From Hyphomicrobiales bacterium (GTDB lineage: Bacteria > Pseudomonadota > Alphaproteobacteria > Rhizobiales > Rhizobiaceae), in assembly GCA_900472605.1 (NCBI GenBank), contig UCJD01000031.1, positions 31,222-76,896 of the forward strand: a stretch of 45,675 bases of DNA. Direction: 5' to 3'. The translations under genes were made by a program, and so were the position numbers. The notes below the pieces were generated by a model, which worked only from the letters and a program-made list of their open reading frames with translations, was not told the origin of the DNA and did not search any database. Position 1 is the stretch's first letter. The number at the start of each line of letters is the position of its first letter. Below, in pieces: positions 17,891 to 26,538 of the stretch.

Positions 17891-19120
17891 TCACAAAAAC
17901 AGGCCGTTCTTCATAATTCTCATCAAATCCGTGACCTTATCGTCGGGTTTTTCCCACAGGATAATGCGCAGTTCGACCACCAGATCGCCCTTTCCGCCGT
18001 CCGATTTGGGTAATCCCTGACCTTCGAACCGGATTGATTTGTCCGATCCCGACCATGCCGGCACAGTGACCGTGAGCGGTCCGGTCGGCCCGTCGATGCG
18101 CGCGTCTGTGCCGAGCACGGCGTTTTCGATGGTGACGGGGAGAACGGTGTGCAGGTCGAACCCGTCGACGGTGAAATCGGCGTGCTGGGCGATATGAATG
18201 TTGACGACCGCATCGCCGCGCTGCATGCCCGGCAACTTGTAGCCCTGGCCCTTGAGGCGCACCGTGTGGCCTTCGGTGGTCCCGGGTGTCAGCGTGAAGC
18301 CGGCATCGCGGCCATCTCCGAGATCGACGTTCACCCAGGCGCCCTTCAGGATGTCCTCGATGGTCACCGTTGCGATGGCGAGTTGATCCGGCGCCTTTTC
18401 GGGCGCGGGTGCCGCGCCGCCGGTGAAGCGGCGTACGAAGGAGGTGAGGAGGCTGAGCGGCTGCAGAACGGCGGCGTTTGCGGCGGCCGCGGTCTCTTCT
18501 GCGCTTTGCTCGTCCTCGACCGTCTTGCCGGCACTATCGGCCTTTGCGCTTTCGGTTTGCTTGTCTGTCGCCTTGTCGGCGTCGGCATTGTCTGGCTCAG
18601 GCCGCTTGGCCCGGCCGGAAGCAAAGCCGCGCGTCCGTCCGCCACCGCTTGCGGTGCGCGCCTGAGCGCCGAAGATCCGCTCGATCATCTCTTCCGCGGG
18701 CTCGGCCACGCCGGCCTGCTGCTGTTGTTGCTGCTGCGGCTGCTTGGCGGCTTCGGCTGCCGCCTTCTGCGCGGCGGCCCGCGCCAGTTCCTCCATCACC
18801 CGCTCGGCGTTTTCCTGCGCCTGCTTGGCGCGGATCGCGGCTTCGCGCGCTGCCTGGCGCTGCGCCATGATGGTGTTTTCGTTCTGTTTTTCGTTATGCT
18901 TGGCTTCGGCCGCCCTAGCTGCGCTGTCGAAGAGACTGCGTTTTTTCGGGTCTTTCAGCGTGTCGTAGGCGCGACCGATCTCGGCGAAGCGGGCGCCTGC
19001 CAAAGGGTCGCCCTGATTATGGTCGGGATGCACCACCTTGGCCATGTTGCGCCAGGCCGCCTTGATCTCGTCCTGCCCCGCATCGCGCCTGACGCCCAAT
19101 ATCTTATAAGGATCGCGCAT
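17891..19120 (-). CDS. DnaJ-type co-chaperone without zinc finger (CbpA-like)
   Basis: The 409-residue protein starts with a J domain (2-68) containing the HPD motif in KVVHPDHNQGD, needed to stimulate the ATPase of DnaK. A long low-complexity linker (about 70-250), rich in Ala, Lys, Glu and with a run of seven Gln, replaces the Gly/Phe region. The C-terminal substrate-binding domain follows (LPVTIENAVLGTDARIDGPTG, FEGQGLPKSDGGKGDLVVELRI). No CxxCxGxG zinc repeats are present, so it is not canonical DnaJ. An inverted repeat sits in its leader at 19146-19174. It is probably a specialised DnaK partner. Confidence 0.92.
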   Translation of the reverse strand: MRDPYKILGVRRDAGQDEIKAAWRNMAKVVHPDHNQGDPLAGARFAEIGRAYDTLKDPKKRSLFDSAARAAEAKHNEKQNENTIMAQRQAAREAAIRAKQAQENAERVMEELARAAAQKAAAEAAKQPQQQQQQQAGVAEPAEEMIERIFGAQARTASGGGRTRGFASGRAKRPEPDNADADKATDKQTESAKADSAGKTVEDEQSAEETAAAANAAVLQPLSLLTSFVRRFTGGAAPAPEKAPDQLAIATVTIEDILKGAWVNVDLGDGRDAGFTLTPGTTEGHTVRLKGQGYKLPGMQRGDAVVNIHIAQHADFTVDGFDLHTVLPVTIENAVLGTDARIDGPTGPLTVTVPAWSGSDKSIRFEGQGLPKSDGGKGDLVVELRIILWEKPDDKVTDLMRIMKNGLFL

Positions 19121-19145
19121 GTTCCAAACCGCCGGTGTCCAAATG

Positions 19146-19174
19146 CGGAGTGTCCGTTTCTGATCGGCACTCCG
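19146..19174 (-). promoter_or_regulatory. Inverted repeat in the leader of the J-domain gene
   Basis: CGGAGTG (19146-19152) and CACTCCG (19168-19174) are perfect complements, and after one bulged T the flanking CCG/CGG extends the stem. It lies 26-54 bases upstream of ATG 19120. It has GAGTG and CACTC in the opposite order to the CIRCE heat-shock element, so it is not CIRCE. It could be an operator or a leader hairpin. Confidence 0.4.
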
Positions 19175-19381
19175 AAGCCCCCATACAACTCATTTGGTGC
19201 GCCGAAGTTCGCTTCGCGAGCGGAAAAATCAGCACACATATGCGAACCACAGTCCCGCAAAGTTGCTAATCAGTCCTTATTCCGGGTCAGGACACGCCAC
19301 GGTTTCACGCGGAATGGTTATCTTTTGCTAAATCTTGAAACAAAGCCGGGCCGGCTGTTAACGCTTGCCCGAAAGGGCCGG

Positions 19382-19798
19382 TCAGCTTTCCGGCTGGAAG
19401 CTCAGAAGCTGCCAGTTGCCGCCGCCGACGAGGCAGGTCTTGCCGTAGAATTTCGAGATCCCGACATAGGAATGGCGCGTCGTCTTGAATTGACGGCAGA
19501 CCTGGCCGGTCTCGTTGTTCTCGACGATGGTGTCGATCACGCCGGCGCTGCCGGTGGAAGCGTTCGCCCAGGGAAGGGGGCGGCCCTCAAGTCCGCGAAT
19601 GTCCGCCGAGGTGACGGCATTGCCCACGGTCATTTCATCGGAAATGCTGTCGCTTGTCGGCGCCGGCTGCGGCACGGTGCCGGTCGCGACGGAACGATCG
19701 ACCTTGTTGTTCGAGAACATGTCGAGCCCGCCTGCGACGCAGCCTGAGAGGGAAAGCACTGCCATGCCGACAACGCAGAAGGCCGCGCATTGGCGCAT
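19382..19798 (-). CDS. RT0821/Lpp0805-type surface lipoprotein
   Basis: The 138-residue product starts with a lipoprotein signal, MRQCAAFCVVGMAVLSLSGC, where LSGC is the lipobox and Cys20 the lipidated residue. The mature part contains RPLPWANASTGSAG, a central strand, VCRQFKTTRHSYVG and WQLLSF, the pattern of the 17-kDa surface antigen-like family. It should be anchored in the outer membrane; function is unknown. I chose ATG 19798 (AAGGG just upstream) over a GTG 42 bases earlier because the signal peptide then begins cleanly. It is divergent from pdxH. Confidence 0.8.
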   Translation of the reverse strand: MRQCAAFCVVGMAVLSLSGCVAGGLDMFSNNKVDRSVATGTVPQPAPTSDSISDEMTVGNAVTSADIRGLEGRPLPWANASTGSAGVIDTIVENNETGQVCRQFKTTRHSYVGISKFYGKTCLVGGGNWQLLSFQPES

Positions 19799-19906
19799 GA
19801 GGCCCTTTGTATGACGAACTGACTTTGCTATGACTTCCACCCTGTGTCCTGTCCAGTAGTTTTGGGCTGGGCAATTATCGAATAAACCCGGGGCATTTGA
19901 GCTAAT

Positions 19907-20527
19907 ATGTCGGAAAATGAGTTAACAACCAGTGACTTCACCGAGCAAAACGAGCCGTTCCAGCTGTTTGCAGATTGGCTGAAGGAAGCCGAGGCTTCCG
20001 AGATCAATGACCCGAATGCGGTGGCCCTTGCGACGGTCGATGAAGACGGCCTTCCCAATGTCCGCATGGTTCTCCTTAAGGGATTCGATCAGGACGGATT
20101 TGTGTTCTACACGAATTTTGAAAGTCAGAAAGGCCGCGAAGTCCTCGGCCAGAAAAAAGCGGCCATGTGCTTTCACTGGAAGACGCTGCGCCGGCAGGTT
20201 CGGCTGCGCGGCCCGGTTGAAGTGGTGAGCGACGAGGAGGCCGACGCCTACTACAAGACGCGCGCCCGCGGCAGCCGCATCGGCGCCTGGGCCTCCAAGC
20301 AGTCCCGTCCGCTGGAAAGCCGCTTCGCGCTGGAAAAAGCCGTTGCCGAATACACCGCCCGTTATGCCATCGGCGAGATCCCGCGCCCGCCCCACTGGTC
20401 CGGATTTCGGATTCGGCCGACCTCGATCGAGTTCTGGAAAGACCAGAAGTTCCGGCTCCACGACCGCATCGAGTTTCGCCGCGCCACGCCCGATGGCGGC
20501 TGGGACAAGGTGCGGATGTATCCCTGA
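19907..20527 (+). CDS. pdxH: Pyridoxamine 5'-phosphate oxidase
   Basis: PdxH uses FMN and oxygen to oxidise pyridoxine or pyridoxamine 5'-phosphate to pyridoxal 5'-phosphate. The 206-residue protein shows the FMN-binding strands [35 protein letters not shown], and the C-terminal signature [17 protein letters not shown]. Length and order of motifs are normal. It is followed by a strong hairpin at 20596-20625. Confidence 0.96.
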   Translation: MSENELTTSDFTEQNEPFQLFADWLKEAEASEINDPNAVALATVDEDGLPNVRMVLLKGFDQDGFVFYTNFESQKGREVLGQKKAAMCFHWKTLRRQVRLRGPVEVVSDEEADAYYKTRARGSRIGAWASKQSRPLESRFALEKAVAEYTARYAIGEIPRPPHWSGFRIRPTSIEFWKDQKFRLHDRIEFRRATPDGGWDKVRMYP

Positions 20528-20595
20528 GCATCCCGGCAGGCCGCCTACGATTGTCCGCGCGCAGACGCGAACAAATCGCCATTGCTGACTTCGCC

Positions 20596-20625
20596 GGGGA
20601 GCGCCGCGTAACCGCGGCGCTCCCC
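20596..20625. terminator. Strong hairpin between pdxH and the convergent deacetylase gene
   Basis: GGGGAGCGCCGCG (20596-20608) and CGCGGCGCTCCCC (20613-20625) form a perfect 13-base-pair stem with loop TAAC. It lies between convergent genes and may end transcription from either side, although the T-run is poor (a TTTT occurs about 9 bases on). Confidence 0.65.
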
Positions 20626-20744
20626 GCTCGAATTTTCATCCTAGGTTGAAAAGATCGTGCCGATAGAGACGCGGTGCCGCCCGCCGATGCGCGCTGTCTC
20701 AAAAGAAAGTGATCGGTGGACAAGCTCGCGGGCAGGTCTGACCT

Positions 20745-21794
20745 TCAGCCCCGGTTGCCCACCAGCTTCAGCGGGATACCCGAAGCAAGGCCGGAGACAT
20801 AGCGCGGCTTTTGATAGAGGCCGTTGATCGACAGGCGCGGCAGATAAGTGGAGCGCTCATGCGATTGCCGGCCGATGACGCCGGGCTGCGTCGTCACTGC
20901 GATGGAAAAGCCCAGCTCACGGGCGATCGCCGCCTGCCGCTGCGTCACCGCCTCGCGCGTTCCATAAGGATAGGCAAACGCGCCAGGACGGCGGCCGCTG
21001 ATCGCCTCGACATAATCCTGAGAGTGCGTCATCTCATCGCGAACCTCGGCGTCTGAAAGCCGCGCGACGGCACGGTGGCTGACGGTATGGGCGCCGAGCG
21101 AGGCCAGCGGGCTGGCGTCCAGGAGGTTGAGTTCCGGCGCGCCCATCACCAGGTCGTCGACGATCTCGACCGGGTCGATCCCGTGCGACCGCGCTAAAGC
21201 ATCCACGGCCTCGACCGCCGCAGTTTCTTCGTGCGCATGAATATAGCGTGCAAAGCGGGCAAAGGCGCGGTGCTTGTCCTGAGGGGTCGCGGTGTCGATC
21301 GGTTCGGCACCAGCGCCGAAATCGAAGCTCAGCCTGTCTTCGCGCCTCAAGAGCGCCGTCAGCGTCTCCCACCAGATTGTATGCGTCCGCTCCACCAGCC
21401 CCTTGGCCACGAAGATCGTGAACGGCGCCTCATGCCGCTCGAAAACGGGCATGGCGTAGACGAGGTTGTTGCGATAGCCGTCGTCGAGCGTAAACGCGGC
21501 GAAGGGCTGCGACGGCTTCGGCTCCAGGAGCGCATCGGGAACGTCTGCAAGCGACACGAATCGGTAGCCGTCACTCTTCAGCCGCGTCAGCACCGCGTCC
21601 AGAAATTCCGGCGTGATCTCGAGATGCGCATTCGGCGAAAAGGCGCAAGGCTCATGGGGGCGAACGTGATGCAGGGTGAAAATGGCGCCCATCCCGCGTG
21701 CGCCGCGCATCAGCCCGACCGAACGCAAGAGGTTGGCCACCTCCAGTCCGCCTGTTATCGCGATCCGCTTTGCCAGCGTTCTGGCGTTCATCAT
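20745..21794 (-). CDS. Polysaccharide deacetylase family protein
   Basis: The 349-residue protein belongs to carbohydrate esterase family 4. The metal and catalytic motifs are seen: TLDDGYRNN (motif 1, with the catalytic base Asp and metal Asp), SLGAHTVSHRAVARLS (motif 2, HxxxH), and FAYPYGT (motif 3). It removes acetyl groups from N-acetyl sugars, possibly of an exported polysaccharide. There is no signal peptide, so a cytoplasmic or membrane-associated role on precursors is likely. It is monocistronic and divergent from the carboxypeptidase gene. Confidence 0.88.
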   Translation of the reverse strand: MMNARTLAKRIAITGGLEVANLLRSVGLMRGARGMGAIFTLHHVRPHEPCAFSPNAHLEITPEFLDAVLTRLKSDGYRFVSLADVPDALLEPKPSQPFAAFTLDDGYRNNLVYAMPVFERHEAPFTIFVAKGLVERTHTIWWETLTALLRREDRLSFDFGAGAEPIDTATPQDKHRAFARFARYIHAHEETAAVEAVDALARSHGIDPVEIVDDLVMGAPELNLLDASPLASLGAHTVSHRAVARLSDAEVRDEMTHSQDYVEAISGRRPGAFAYPYGTREAVTQRQAAIARELGFSIAVTTQPGVIGRQSHERSTYLPRLSINGLYQKPRYVSGLASGIPLKLVGNRG

Positions 21795-22024
21795 CTCCGC
21801 TCCGTTTGCGGGGTTCTGAAAAGGGCAAACCTATCAAGTCGGGGGTTAAGTCTTGCTGAATGCTGATGATTGCCGTTGTGGCTTTACGGTTTTTTCACCA
21901 TAAAGGGTAAAATTTGACAAAAATGGTCTACGTTGCCGCAAAGTCGCGCCATATTGTGTCCTTCTGTACAAGAACGGGACAAAATTCGGGCGACGAGGGT
22001 CGGCCGTTCATCGAGGGGAAGTGC

Positions 22025-23350
22025 ATGAGAAAGCTGTTGGCCGCGATTATAACCGCGACATTGGTCGTTGCGGCGCCGTTGTCGGCAATGGCAGGCAGCG
22101 CCTCCCTCATCCTCGATGCGAGAACCGGCAAGGTTCTGTCTTCTGAAAATGCCGATGTGCTCAATCATCCCGCGTCGCTGACCAAGATGATGACGATCTA
22201 CATGGCCTTCGAGGCCATCAACCGCGGCAAGATGAACTGGGATACGCCGATCGTCATGTCGAAATACGCGGCCTCCCGTCCGCCGACCAAGCTCGGAGTG
22301 CGCCCCGGCCAGTCGATCACCGTGCGCGAAGCGATTCTTGGCATGATTACCAAGTCCGCCAACGACGCCGCCGCCGCCATGGGCGAGAAGCTCGGCGGCT
22401 CGGAAAGCAATTTTGCCCGCCTGATGACGCAAAGGGCGCGCCAGCTCGGCATGAGCCGCACCACCTTCGTCAACGCGTCGGGCCTGCCGGATGGACGCCA
22501 GATCACCACCGCCCGCGATATGTCGACGCTTGCCATCGCGCTGATGAAGAACTATCCGCGTGAATATCGCCTGTTCTCCACCGCGAGTTTCAATTTCCGC
22601 GGCCGCCAGATCCGCGGCCACAACAACTTGATGTACCGCTACCAGGGCATGGACGGCATCAAGACCGGCTACACCAACGCATCGGGCTTCAACCTCGTCA
22701 GCGCCGTCAAGGACGGCAATCGTCGCGTCGTCGGCGTGGTCCTCGGCGGCCGCACCGCTCGCAGCCGCGACGACAAGATGGCGGCCCTGCTCGACAAGGC
22801 CATGGGCCGCGCCTCGTCCTCGGGCGGCGCGCGTCTGGTGGCCAGCGTCAATTCCCGCGAACCGGTCGAAGTCGCTTCCGCGGCTGACGCCAGCGACCTG
22901 CCGGTGCCCGCATCCGCGCCGCGCGTCGAGGATGTTGCCCCGGCAGCACCTGAAATCGCGCGCAGCGAACTTGCACCGAAGGCGCTCGGCTATTTGAGCG
23001 ACACCGTTCCGCAGGAGCGTCCGTCGGCGCTCGACGCGGTCACGCCGACCGCCAAGCTTGCTGCGTCCGCCAAGCCGCTCGGTTCCATCGCCTCGACGGG
23101 TGACTGGCAGATCCAGATCTCCGCCGCGCCGAGCGAAGACGCCGCCCGCGCGCTGCTCGCCCAGGCCAAATCCGAAGGCGGCGCCGCATTGAAGACGGCC
23201 AGCCCCGTCACCGAAAGTGTCGGCAAGGGCGCCAACAAGGTCTACCGCGCCCGCTTCACCGGCTTCCAGAGCCGCGACGCGGCGACCTCTGCCTGCGACG
23301 CGCTGAAGAAGCGCTCCTACGACTGCATGCTGCTGGGTGAGCACGGCTGA
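22025..23350 (+). CDS. D-alanyl-D-alanine carboxypeptidase with C-terminal SPOR domain
   Basis: This penicillin-binding protein removes terminal D-Ala from peptidoglycan stem peptides in the periplasm. After a signal peptide (1-23, ending SAMA), the serine peptidase S11 motifs are in order: SLTK (Ser51 nucleophile, Lys54), SAN (111-113) and KTG (214-216). A Pro/Ala-rich linker (about 275-355) leads to an 84-residue SPOR domain (358-441), which binds denuded glycan at division sites. The start ATG 22025 is chosen because the signal peptide begins there. The SPOR fusion suggests a septal role. Confidence 0.93.
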   Translation: MRKLLAAIITATLVVAAPLSAMAGSASLILDARTGKVLSSENADVLNHPASLTKMMTIYMAFEAINRGKMNWDTPIVMSKYAASRPPTKLGVRPGQSITVREAILGMITKSANDAAAAMGEKLGGSESNFARLMTQRARQLGMSRTTFVNASGLPDGRQITTARDMSTLAIALMKNYPREYRLFSTASFNFRGRQIRGHNNLMYRYQGMDGIKTGYTNASGFNLVSAVKDGNRRVVGVVLGGRTARSRDDKMAALLDKAMGRASSSGGARLVASVNSREPVEVASAADASDLPVPASAPRVEDVAPAAPEIARSELAPKALGYLSDTVPQERPSALDAVTPTAKLAASAKPLGSIASTGDWQIQISAAPSEDAARALLAQAKSEGGAALKTASPVTESVGKGANKVYRARFTGFQSRDAATSACDALKKRSYDCMLLGEHG

Positions 23351-23386
23351 TCCTGCAACTCGGCTGGACATTGCCGCTGAATCAGC

Positions 23387-23413
23387 GTTCTCCTGCATAA
23401 ACGAAAGGAGAAC
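23387..23413 (+). promoter_or_regulatory. Hairpin that covers the ribosome binding site of the MazG-like gene
   Basis: GTTCTCCT (23387-23394) and AGGAGAAC (23406-23413) are a perfect 8-base-pair inverted repeat with an 11-base loop. The second arm contains the AGGAG ribosome binding site of the gene starting at 23417, so folding would hide it. A second small palindrome, CGCTGAATCAGCG, lies just upstream (23375-23387). This layout is that of an RNA switch or thermometer, though it has not been tested. Confidence 0.55.
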
Positions 23414-23416
23414 ATC

Positions 23417-23725
23417 ATGCTGCTGAATCTCGCACGCAAATTCGAGCAGGCGTCAAAAACCTATGCCGATGAAAACGGCCTGGAGCGCGACGACGACTGG
23501 TTTCTGCTGAAGCTTCAGGAGGAAGTGGGCGAACTCACCCAGGCCTGGAACCGCGTGAGCGGGCGAGGGCGCCGCAAGGGACGCTCCGACGAGGACATGG
23601 CCCGCGACCTCGCCGACGAGACCGCCGACGTGCTCGGCCACATCCTGCTCTTCGCACACCGCAACGATCTCGACCTCGCGGCCGCCATCAAGCGCAAGTG
23701 GCGGTTTTCGCTGGATGAGAAGTAG
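23417..23725 (+). CDS. MazG-like nucleotide pyrophosphohydrolase
   Basis: The 102-residue protein matches the all-alpha NTP pyrophosphohydrolase fold: KLQEEVGELTQAW carries the ExxE-type magnesium ligands and DLADETADVLGHILLFA the second acidic helix (ExxD). The family cleaves nucleoside triphosphates or phosphoribosyl-ATP to monophosphate and pyrophosphate. The substrate is unknown; a basic loop GRGRRKGRSDED links the helices. Its ribosome binding site sits in a perfect hairpin. It is convergent with the unrecognised gene at 23742. Confidence 0.85.
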   Translation: MLLNLARKFEQASKTYADENGLERDDDWFLLKLQEEVGELTQAWNRVSGRGRRKGRSDEDMARDLADETADVLGHILLFAHRNDLDLAAAIKRKWRFSLDEK

Positions 23726-23741
23726 AGGGGAGGCGCAAGCC

Positions 23742-24392
23742 TTACGACGATGAGTTCGCGTCGGCACGTTTGCGAAAGCGATTGGAAATCCACCAATCGC
23801 ACTCGTCCTTGCTGTAGCCGAACAACCGCCCTTGCTCGCGCTCGTGCTCTTCTGTCCAGGCCTGGCTGTCGAGCAGCGACATGAACGGACCGATCCTCCA
23901 CTCTTCGCCAGGCAGCACATAGAGCAAATCGAAAAGCCGCAGCGTCCGCTTTCCGCCGCTCGTGGCGGGATGGGGCACACTCCGCTCGATAATTCTCTCA
24001 ATGATCAGGCGGGAGGCGACATAGGGGATAAATGGCGACTGCACCTCTGTCAGCCATTCTTGGCTTTCAGTGCAGAAATAGGCGAGCGGCTTTCGGCCGT
24101 CGAGCATTAGCGGCAGCTCGAAATTGGTGTGGATGAGATAGGGCGCCGTGTCGATTGAATGCGGTCGCTCCAGGCGCACGCCTTGCTGATCCTCGGGCAT
24201 CGAAAGATCGAACGCCTCGGCCAAAGCCAATACATCGACCGGCTCAAGATCGAACCGGCCATGTTTCAGATCACTCTCTTCGGCATCGATAGCGGCCGCG
24301 ACATCGGACGGCTTAGCCGAGAAACGCAGTTCATGGGCGGAACACAAGGTCTCCGGCGACAGAAATTTCAGGATGAATGTTTCCGTCGCCAT
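23742..24392 (-). CDS. Unrecognised protein, possible tldD co-transcribed gene
   Basis: I do not recognise this 216-residue protein. It begins MATETFILKFLSPETLC, has acidic segments, and a central ELPLMLDGRKPLAYFC. The C-terminal half has an aromatic cluster (GEEWRIGPFMSLLDSQAWTEE) and ends with a basic, Trp-rich DECDWWISNRFRKR. There is no signal peptide or membrane segment, so it is probably cytosolic. It begins 15 bases after tldD ends on the same strand, which suggests co-transcription. Codon use resembles the neighbours, supporting a real gene. GTG 24401 is an alternative start. Confidence 0.65.
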   Translation of the reverse strand: MATETFILKFLSPETLCSAHELRFSAKPSDVAAAIDAEESDLKHGRFDLEPVDVLALAEAFDLSMPEDQQGVRLERPHSIDTAPYLIHTNFELPLMLDGRKPLAYFCTESQEWLTEVQSPFIPYVASRLIIERIIERSVPHPATSGGKRTLRLFDLLYVLPGEEWRIGPFMSLLDSQAWTEEHEREQGRLFGYSKDECDWWISNRFRKRADANSSS

Positions 24393-24407
24393 AGAGTCCA
24401 CTCGGCT

Positions 24408-25823
24408 TTACGTCTGCGTACCGCCGACCGTCACCTGATCCATCCGCAGATGCGGCTGGCCGACGCCCACGGGCACCCACTGGCCGGCCTTGCCGCAATT
24501 GCCGATGCCGGTGTCGAGCTTCATGTCGTTGCCGACCATGGAAATGCGCTTCATCGCGTCAGGCCCGTTGCCGATCAGCATGGCGCCCTTGACGGCCGGA
24601 CCGATCTTGCCGTTTTCGATCAGATAGGCCTCGGTGCAGCCGAACACGAACTTGCCCGAGGTGATGTCCACCTGACCGCCGCCGAACGAGACGGCATAGA
24701 TGCCCTTCTTGACCGACGAGATGATTTCTTCCGGTGTCTTGTCGCCACCGAGCATGTAGGTGTTGGTCATGCGCGGCATCGGCACGTGGGCATAGCCCTG
24801 GCGGCGGCCGTTGCCGGTCGCCTTCATGCCCATCAGCCGGGCATTCTGCCGGTCCTGCATGTAGCCGGTGAGTTTGCCGTCCTCGATCAGCACGTTGTAG
24901 GCCGATGGCGTTCCCTCGTCGTCGATGGTGATCGATCCCCGGCGGTTGTCGATCGTGCCGTCATCGACGACGGTAACGCCGGGAGCGGCGACCATCTGGC
25001 CGAGCAGGCCGGCAAACGCCGACGTCTTTTTGCGGTTGAAATCGCCTTCCAGCCCGTGGCCGACGGCCTCGTGCAGCATCACGCCCGGCCAGCCGGAAGA
25101 GAGCACCACGTCCATCGTGCCCGCAGGAGCCTCGATAGCCTCGAGATTGACCAGCGCCTGGCGCAGCGCCTCGTCGGCGCCGTACTGCCAGCTGCCCTCG
25201 GTGATGAAGTCGCCGAAGCCGATGCGTCCGCCGCTGCCGTAGGAGCCGCTTTCCTGGCGATCGCCCTGGCCAACCATGACGGAGATGTTGATGCGCGTCA
25301 TCGGCCGGATGTCACGGACGCGGTGGCCATCGGCGCGCAGGATGTCGACCACCTGCCAGCTGGCGGCGACCGAAGCCGTCACCTGCCTGACCTTGTCGTC
25401 CTTCCCACGCAGATAGGCGTCGATGTCCTGCAGAACCTTGACCTTCTCCTCGAAGGTGGGGGAGCCGATCGGGTTCTCGTCGCTGTAGAGCTTCTTGTTG
25501 GTGCCCTGCGGCGCTGCCGCATAGCTGCCGCTATAGCCGCGCGTCACGGCACCGACCGCATCGGCCGCCCGCTTCAGTGCCGAAACCGAAAGATCGCCCG
25601 CATGCGCGTAGCCCACCGCTTCGCCGGCAACGGCGCGCAGGCCAAAACCCTGCTCGGTGTTGAAGCTGCCGCCCTTGAGGCGACCATTGTCGAACATCAG
25701 CGATTCGGCCTGCGCATGCTCGATGAAGAGCTCACCGTCATCAGCGCCGGAAAGCGCCTCGGCGACGAGCGCGCGCATCTTCGCTTCGTCGGCGTCGAAA
25801 AGCGTCAGGAGATCGGTGTTCAT
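24408..25823 (-). CDS. tldD: Metalloprotease TldD
   Basis: TldD pairs with TldE/PmbA to form a zinc protease that cleaves unfolded peptides, including in microcin B17 maturation and CcdA degradation in E. coli. The 471-residue protein has the HExxxH metal motif in LHEAVGHGLEGDFNRKKTSAF and the downstream Cys in FVFGCTEAYLIENG. Length is normal. TldE is not in this window. The gene lies 109 bases downstream of the ialB gene on the same strand and is followed closely by the unrecognised gene. Confidence 0.95.
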   Translation of the reverse strand: MNTDLLTLFDADEAKMRALVAEALSGADDGELFIEHAQAESLMFDNGRLKGGSFNTEQGFGLRAVAGEAVGYAHAGDLSVSALKRAADAVGAVTRGYSGSYAAAPQGTNKKLYSDENPIGSPTFEEKVKVLQDIDAYLRGKDDKVRQVTASVAASWQVVDILRADGHRVRDIRPMTRINISVMVGQGDRQESGSYGSGGRIGFGDFITEGSWQYGADEALRQALVNLEAIEAPAGTMDVVLSSGWPGVMLHEAVGHGLEGDFNRKKTSAFAGLLGQMVAAPGVTVVDDGTIDNRRGSITIDDEGTPSAYNVLIEDGKLTGYMQDRQNARLMGMKATGNGRRQGYAHVPMPRMTNTYMLGGDKTPEEIISSVKKGIYAVSFGGGQVDITSGKFVFGCTEAYLIENGKIGPAVKGAMLIGNGPDAMKRISMVGNDMKLDTGIGNCGKAGQWVPVGVGQPHLRMDQVTVGGTQT

Positions 25824-25932
25824 GTCATTATGCTCCGCTGCGGCAGGAAATGCTTCCTGCCGATGTAGGTCCCAGGGACGCTTCGAGCAAGTGTCGAATT
25901 CGTAAGGATCAGGTCGAGCGCGACGCTGGCGA

Positions 25933-26538
25933 TCAGGGAAGCGCGTCGTAGCCTTCGGCGAAGCCCTTCAGGTCGACAGGAATGCCGATGCCCTCTTCAG
26001 GCGTCTGGAAGACGATGAAGGTGGCGCTGGCGCCGCTGCGGAAGGTCTTCAAGAGCTCGTCCTCGAGCACGACCTCGGCGTAGCAGCCGTCGGCGAAGCA
26101 GCGCACGAAATAGGCGCGGCCGATATCCTTGCCGTCGACATTGAGGCCGAGACCGTTCGGCAGCAGCACCCCAAGGGGAGCGAGCACGCGGAGAATCTTC
26201 GACTTGCGATCGGCGGTCTTCAGCACGACGACCGAGAGCCCCACTTCCGGGCGGTCCTCGGCGATGACGTTCTGCATCAGCGCGCATTGCTCGGCCGAGG
26301 CGCCGGCCGGCTTGTCGCAGACCACGGACCACGCGCCGTGATTGGAGCGGACAGTACCGGGCGCCTGCGGTTGCGTCTGACCTGGCGTCGCCTGCGCGGC
26401 AGGGGCGCCGGGGGCTGGCTGTGCTGGCGCGGTCGGAGCTGGTGTCGGTGTCGGCTGCTGTGCGAAAGCCGGAGCGATCGCCGCGGCAGTGACACAAGCC
26501 GACAGCAAGAACGGCCGCACTAGGGAACGGAAACCCAT
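25933..26538 (-). CDS. Invasion-associated locus B (IalB) family protein
   Basis: The 201-residue protein has a signal peptide ending AFA before QQPTP (about residue 26), then a Pro/Ala/Gln-rich spacer (27-62), then the IalB domain with HGAWSVVCDKP, EQCALMQNV, YFVRCFADGCYAEVVL and its paired cysteines. IalB proteins are periplasmic or surface proteins, linked to erythrocyte entry in Bartonella; in rhizobia the role is unknown. It is divergent from ctaC across a 337-base spacer. Confidence 0.92.
   Translation of the reverse strand: MGFRSLVRPFLLSACVTAAAIAPAFAQQPTPTPAPTAPAQPAPGAPAAQATPGQTQPQAPGTVRSNHGAWSVVCDKPAGASAEQCALMQNVIAEDRPEVGLSVVVLKTADRKSKILRVLAPLGVLLPNGLGLNVDGKDIGRAYFVRCFADGCYAEVVLEDELLKTFRSGASATFIVFQTPEEGIGIPVDLKGFAEGYDALP

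Noticed and set aside
19146..19174. CIRCE heat-shock element before the J-domain gene
   Set aside because: The order of GAGTG and CACTC is reversed and the spacer is 15 bases rather than 9.
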